From: Cellvibrionaceae bacterium
Lineage (GTDB): Bacteria > Pseudomonadota > Gammaproteobacteria > Pseudomonadales > Cellvibrionaceae
Length of the DNA: 25,782 nucleotides
NCBI GenBank assembly: GCA_021151525.1
Contig: JAGKXD010000060.1
Span: 1-25,782, forward strand
Reading direction: 5' to 3'
This document shows, in pieces, positions 25,052 to 25,782 of the stretch (positions within the stretch are counted from its first letter, which is position 1; every line of letters begins with the position of its first letter). The translations under genes were made by a program, and so were the position numbers. The notes under the pieces are model-generated. The model was not told where the DNA came from, searched no databases, and saw nothing but the letters and a program-made list of their open reading frames with translations.

Positions 25052-25782
25052 TTATTGTTCAACAGGCGTAGTCGGGTGATTACCCCACTCAGCCCATGAG
25101 CCGTGATAAGCGCGAATATTAAAACCAAGCGCTTTGCCCACTAAATAAGTAAAGCCGGAACGGTGGTGACTTTGGCAGTGGGTGATCATGCGCTTATCGG
25201 AAGTTAAGCCTAAGGACGCTAAATATTCTTTTGCATCTTTGCGAATGCGCAAGCCATCGTTGCGATCCATCAATGATGTCCACTCCGCATTAATTGCACC
25301 GGGAATATGGCCATTTTTTGCTGCTGTTGCGCGCGTGCCGTTATATTCGCCGGGGCTGCGTGCATCCCAGACTACGAAATCAGCTTTATCCAATTCACCA
25401 ATAATATCGGGAATCTCTATCACAACTTTGGGGTCGATTTTTAAATCAACTTTGCTCGGTGTCAGCGTTGGAATTTCTTGCGTGACAGATTGACCAGAAC
25501 CAATCCACGCATGCAAGCCGCCATTTAAATAAGAATAATGTTTGTGGCCTATGGCATCCAGCGTCCAAATCATTCTACCTGCCCAGCCGCCACCTTCATC
25601 GTCGTATACAACTACGTGTGTATCGGGTGTTAAACCTAAAAATGAAAATACGCGATTGAGTTGTTCAATAGGTGCAATTTTCCCTGGTACTGGTGGTTGG
25701 CCAATTAATATTTTTTGCGGCGGAACATGAATTGCGCCGTCGATATGGCCTTGCAAATAAGTATGCTCGGCACACATATCAA
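25052..25782 (-). CDS. Tandem-domain rhodanese sulfurtransferase (5' end outside the window)
   Basis: Two rhodanese domains, the first cut by the window edge; the frame is open to the end, and residues before the ATG at 25777 fit the family (D-MCAEHTYLQGHIDGAIHVPP). As usual in tandem enzymes the N-terminal domain is inactive: its active loop reads YDDEGGGWAGR, with aspartate in place of cysteine. The C-terminal domain has the catalytic cysteine in ITHCQSHHRSGF (C201, counted from the ATG at 25777). It would move sulfane sulfur from a donor such as thiosulfate or mercaptopyruvate to an acceptor. The loop CQSHHR differs from the short canonical loops of thiosulfate and mercaptopyruvate enzymes, so the donor is uncertain. 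It lies 60 nt upstream of the propeller lipoprotein on the same strand. Confidence 0.93.
   Translation of the reverse strand, partial: DMCAEHTYLQGHIDGAIHVPPQKILIGQPPVPGKIAPIEQLNRVFSFLGLTPDTHVVVYDDEGGGWAGRMIWTLDAIGHKHYSYLNGGLHAWIGSGQSVTQEIPTLTPSKVDLKIDPKVVIEIPDIIGELDKADFVVWDARSPGEYNGTRATAAKNGHIPGAINAEWTSLMDRNDGLRIRKDAKEYLASLGLTSDKRMITHCQSHHRSGFTYLVGKALGFNIRAYHGSWAEWGNHPTTPVEQ

Noticed and set aside
1..25782. CRISPR arrays, tRNA or rRNA genes, insertion sequences, prophage structural genes
   Set aside because: None is visible by reading both strands. The phage-like replication pair has no phage neighbours here.

Overview
The window reads as ordinary chromosomal DNA of a gammaproteobacterium, most likely a Cellvibrio-type member of the Cellvibrionaceae. 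This is an inference. It rests on a ParC close to the gammaproteobacterial type, a chromosomal lambda-P-like helicase loader paired with a DnaT-repeat protein, and a lipoprotein with the poly-serine linker style common in that family. I see no rRNA, tRNA, CRISPR array, transposase or integrase. Both ends cut genes: an ABC-2 permease on the left and a tandem rhodanese on the right.

Left third (1-5757): the 3' part of a NatB-like permease; a convergent pair on the minus strand (NTF2-like secreted protein, then a small GST-like protein); a conserved 102-residue protein; a cysteine-rich orphan lipoprotein; a YgjP-type metallopeptidase; a DUF2750 protein; an unrecognised 114-residue protein on the minus strand; and a LEA2/WHy lipoprotein.

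Middle (5758-10817): parC, preceded by an intrinsic terminator only 22 nt from its start codon, then a tight three-gene run. That run is a PilZ protein, a secreted DUF4124 protein with a pilin-like C-terminus, and a secreted NodB-type polysaccharide deacetylase. It looks like a c-di-GMP-linked envelope or matrix module. A roughly 165-bp element with imperfect terminal inverted repeats and internal hairpins lies between this run and the next, convergent, cluster.

Signalling cluster (11003-17667, all minus): transcription order is a FixJ/NarL-type response regulator, a CheR methyltransferase, a REC-EAL phosphodiesterase with complete catalytic motifs, and a 1163-residue hybrid kinase (Cache-like sensor, PAS, HisKA, HATPase, REC, REC, HPt). 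These probably form one phosphorelay and c-di-GMP output unit.

Right part (17859-25782, all minus): two secreted alpha/beta hydrolases, a Bax-type glucosaminidase, the DnaT-repeat/lambda-P-like replication pair with an 89-bp gene overlap, a large lipoprotein built of about twelve propeller-type repeats, and the rhodanese. The replication pair is the most notable item. It matches the domesticated phage O/P helicase-loader pair that I recall being proposed under the names DopC and DopE.
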